A program made the translations under genes and the position numbers. Shown piece after piece: positions 62,336 through 64,000 of a stretch of 64,000 nucleotides of DNA. This stretch comes from Cardiocondyla obscurior. Lineage: Eukaryota > Arthropoda > Insecta > Hymenoptera > Formicidae. Position 1 is the stretch's first letter. Every line of letters starts with the position of its first letter. The stretch is taken from contig NC_091887.1 of the NCBI RefSeq assembly GCF_019399895.1, positions 1,488,001-1,552,000 on the forward strand. The letters run 5' to 3'. The notes beneath the pieces were generated by a model. That model saw only the letters and a program-made list of their open reading frames with translations. It was not told where the DNA came from and ran no database searches.

Positions 62336-62411
62336 ACGAAACGGGACGGGACGGGATCGGGACGGGACGGGGCGAAACGAGACGCGACGAGACGAGATGA
62401 GACGAGACGGG
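62336..62411 (+). repeat. Interrupted GACGG/GACGA pentanucleotide tract
   Basis: About fifteen near-tandem 5-bp units (GACGG, GACGA, GACGC, GATGA) drift from G-rich to A-rich versions along the tract. The minus strand therefore encodes repeated SRL/SRF-type residues within an open frame of 164 codons (62050-62544), which I regard as a repeat by-product. Confidence 0.75.
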
Positions 62412-63604
62412 CAAGCCAGAGGAGGGCCCCCGCGTCGAGAAGGACGGCTGACGAAGAAAAGCAGAGGCCACCGACAAGCCGAAAGCTAAACCCGCCGACG
62501 CGACGGTGGGTTGGCCGGCCGTAGCGAGCCATCAGTATCAACAAACAGAAGCTTAGTTGTTACCACTGCGAGGGCGGAAGGCTGAAGTGGACAGGATTAC
62601 ACGACACACGCTACACGGGAAACCAGCCCGTGAGGTTTTTGAATTCACGCCTCCCTCGTTTCTCGAGCGCGTCTCGGCGCACGCACGACGCATCGCGACT
62701 GATATTATTGCATTAAATCGCCGCCGTTGTCTCGGTATCAAACGCGACGGTATCCGCGAAGAACGTGACTTTTCATCCTCATCGCACGCTTTTCATTCGC
62801 ATCACATAAATTCCACCGCGTATACCCATTCGCAACACGATGCAAAATAAGAATGCAGCATTCGCCCTCTTTTGCTGCAATCATAACTTATTCACCGTTT
62901 AAGGGAGTCCGATACGGCGTACGAGGAGAACGTCAGAAGGGAAACGGGAGGGAATAAGGCTCATAAATCACGGCATTTTCAGATTTCCTTTTATCAGCGG
63001 CTCTCTAACCGCACTGGCCGGTAGCTCGGTTCGCGACCGCCGTTGACCCGGCGCCATAAATATCCCCATTAATATTAACTTAGGCTAGCCTAGGAGGCGA
63101 GAATCGCGAGTGACCGAAACGGCGCAAACTGCGGAGAAGGAAAAAAAAAATTGGAAGATCCGCCGGCCTGAGGGGAGAACGGGACGAGGAGAGAGAGAGA
63201 AAAAAAAGGAAGAAAAAAAAAAAATCTTGTATGCCCGGGGGCGAATCTCATATAGGACGCAGATGGGAATTGGGCAGCGCGTCCCGAAAAATTCATGGAG
63301 AAGAACCCGAGTTCCAGGGAGGCGCGACCAGATCGCTGCCGCGCCTCGTTCCTTTCTTCGCCCCCGGAAAGCATGAATTGATTGGCCACTCGATGGATCT
63401 CGGAGTGACCGCTTCCGTTTACACTTGGGTGCCGCGTGTTTTACGTTCGCGATTTAACGCCGTGGACGACGACGGCTGGCAAAAAGAAAAAAAAAGAAAA
63501 GAAAAAAGAAGCGTCGCGAAAATTCCGATATCGTTTTCGCCTGCTTCTTATTCGGGATGGTCGATACGGTATCGGTAATAGCTAATAGTAATATATATCT
63601 ACGC

Positions 63605-63606
<2 letters not shown>

Positions 63607-63651
<45 letters not shown>
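63607..63651. repeat. AT dinucleotide microsatellite
   Basis: About 22 uninterrupted AT units form the longest dinucleotide repeat in the window and are probably length-polymorphic. Confidence 0.95.
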
Positions 63652-63654
<3 letters not shown>

Positions 63655-64000
63655 GGCTTTTACGCCGATATCTAGCGCTGGAGAAGCCCGATAATGAAGA
63701 AGCCAATATTAAACTTCTTGCACCATTTCATTCTTCAACGTCTATTAAGCCACACTTTCTTGCCCGGAGTATCGCGGGCATGTATCACCTGTCGTCGAAC
63801 GGTCTACGCTCTCTCGCCTCCTCGCACCGTTAGTGGGATCGACGTGATCGACGCAAGAAAACATAACGTTATCAAGTACAGCTTGTAGGCGCGATATGTA
63901 AACGATTGTAAATTAGGTGCTGAGCTCACGAGCGATTACAAGGCGTTTTTATTAGTCGGCGTCACGAAGTCTCAACTAATAACCGAGCACCGAGGTGCAA

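Larger units (their letters stand above)
61010..64000. other. Non-coding stretch with repeats
   Basis: The contents are T-rich tracts near 61289-61310, an interrupted GACGG/GACGA pentanucleotide tract (62336-62411), and an AT dinucleotide array (63607-63651). A minus-strand open stretch ends at CGACAG|GTGATA near 63791 (VDHVDPTNGARRRESVDRST before the donor) without a recognisable acceptor. No gene is supported. Confidence 0.35.

Noticed and set aside
63690..63890. Minus-strand open stretch ending at CGACAG|GTGATA
   Set aside because: Two frames are open and no convincing acceptor was found. It is near the window edge, so it cannot be tested.
1..64000. Transposons, retroviral remnants, toxin genes or CRISPR arrays
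   Set aside because: No transposase, reverse transcriptase, integrase or envelope-like peptide, no long terminal repeats and no regularly spaced repeats were seen.

Overview
The window looks like nuclear DNA of an insect, most likely a hymenopteran and possibly an ant. CpG dinucleotides are abundant, GC content varies sharply over short distances, A/T homopolymer tracts are everywhere, and introns appear to have GT-AG borders. This placement is inference from composition only. I see no bacterial operon, rRNA, tRNA, CRISPR array, transposase or reverse transcriptase.

Most of the 64 kb is intergenic or intronic. Nearly all open frames are short, overlap on both strands and follow GC-rich or purine/pyrimidine-biased sequence, so I do not treat them as genes. 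Three zones carry better evidence.

Zone 1 (about 32.6-36.6 kb) holds a GC-rich, CpG-dense block. A minus-strand coding exon at 32601-32777 begins with an ATG and ends exactly at a GTAAGT donor. Its 59 residues (MYPWYRDS..., an alanine stretch, glycine-rich sequence and a SUMO-type IKTE motif) resemble the N-terminus of a developmental transcription factor, but I could not name the gene. Pointing the other way are strong plus-strand splice sites (34653, 34912, 35329/35330, 35579, 35793, 36550) around sequence that is not coding. They suggest a divergent spliced non-coding transcript. Two diverged copies of one block lie in or next to these candidate exons, and both share a 23-bp core with adjacent RUNX and GATA consensus sites.

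Zone 2 (about 38.6-41.6 kb) has a plus-strand candidate gene. A donor at 40261 and an acceptor ending at 40488 would create an ATG across the junction and open a short lysine/glutamate-rich frame that continues to an acceptor at 41036.

Zone 3 (about 52.5-61 kb) has a chain of short minus-strand candidate exons. The best is 55374-55458, an acidic 28-codon exon between a TTTCAG acceptor and a GTGAGT donor. Neighbouring candidates are compatible in phase.

A further CpG-rich block at 25.2-26.1 kb carries an ETS-type site, a GC-box-like stretch and two CCAAT boxes, as expected for a TATA-less promoter, but no gene could be attached to it. Other items are simple repeats, G-quadruplex-type runs, perfect hairpins and a recursive-splice-like site. 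How the genes work together cannot be read from this window: the candidate exons belong to genes whose diagnostic domains lie in undetected exons or outside it.
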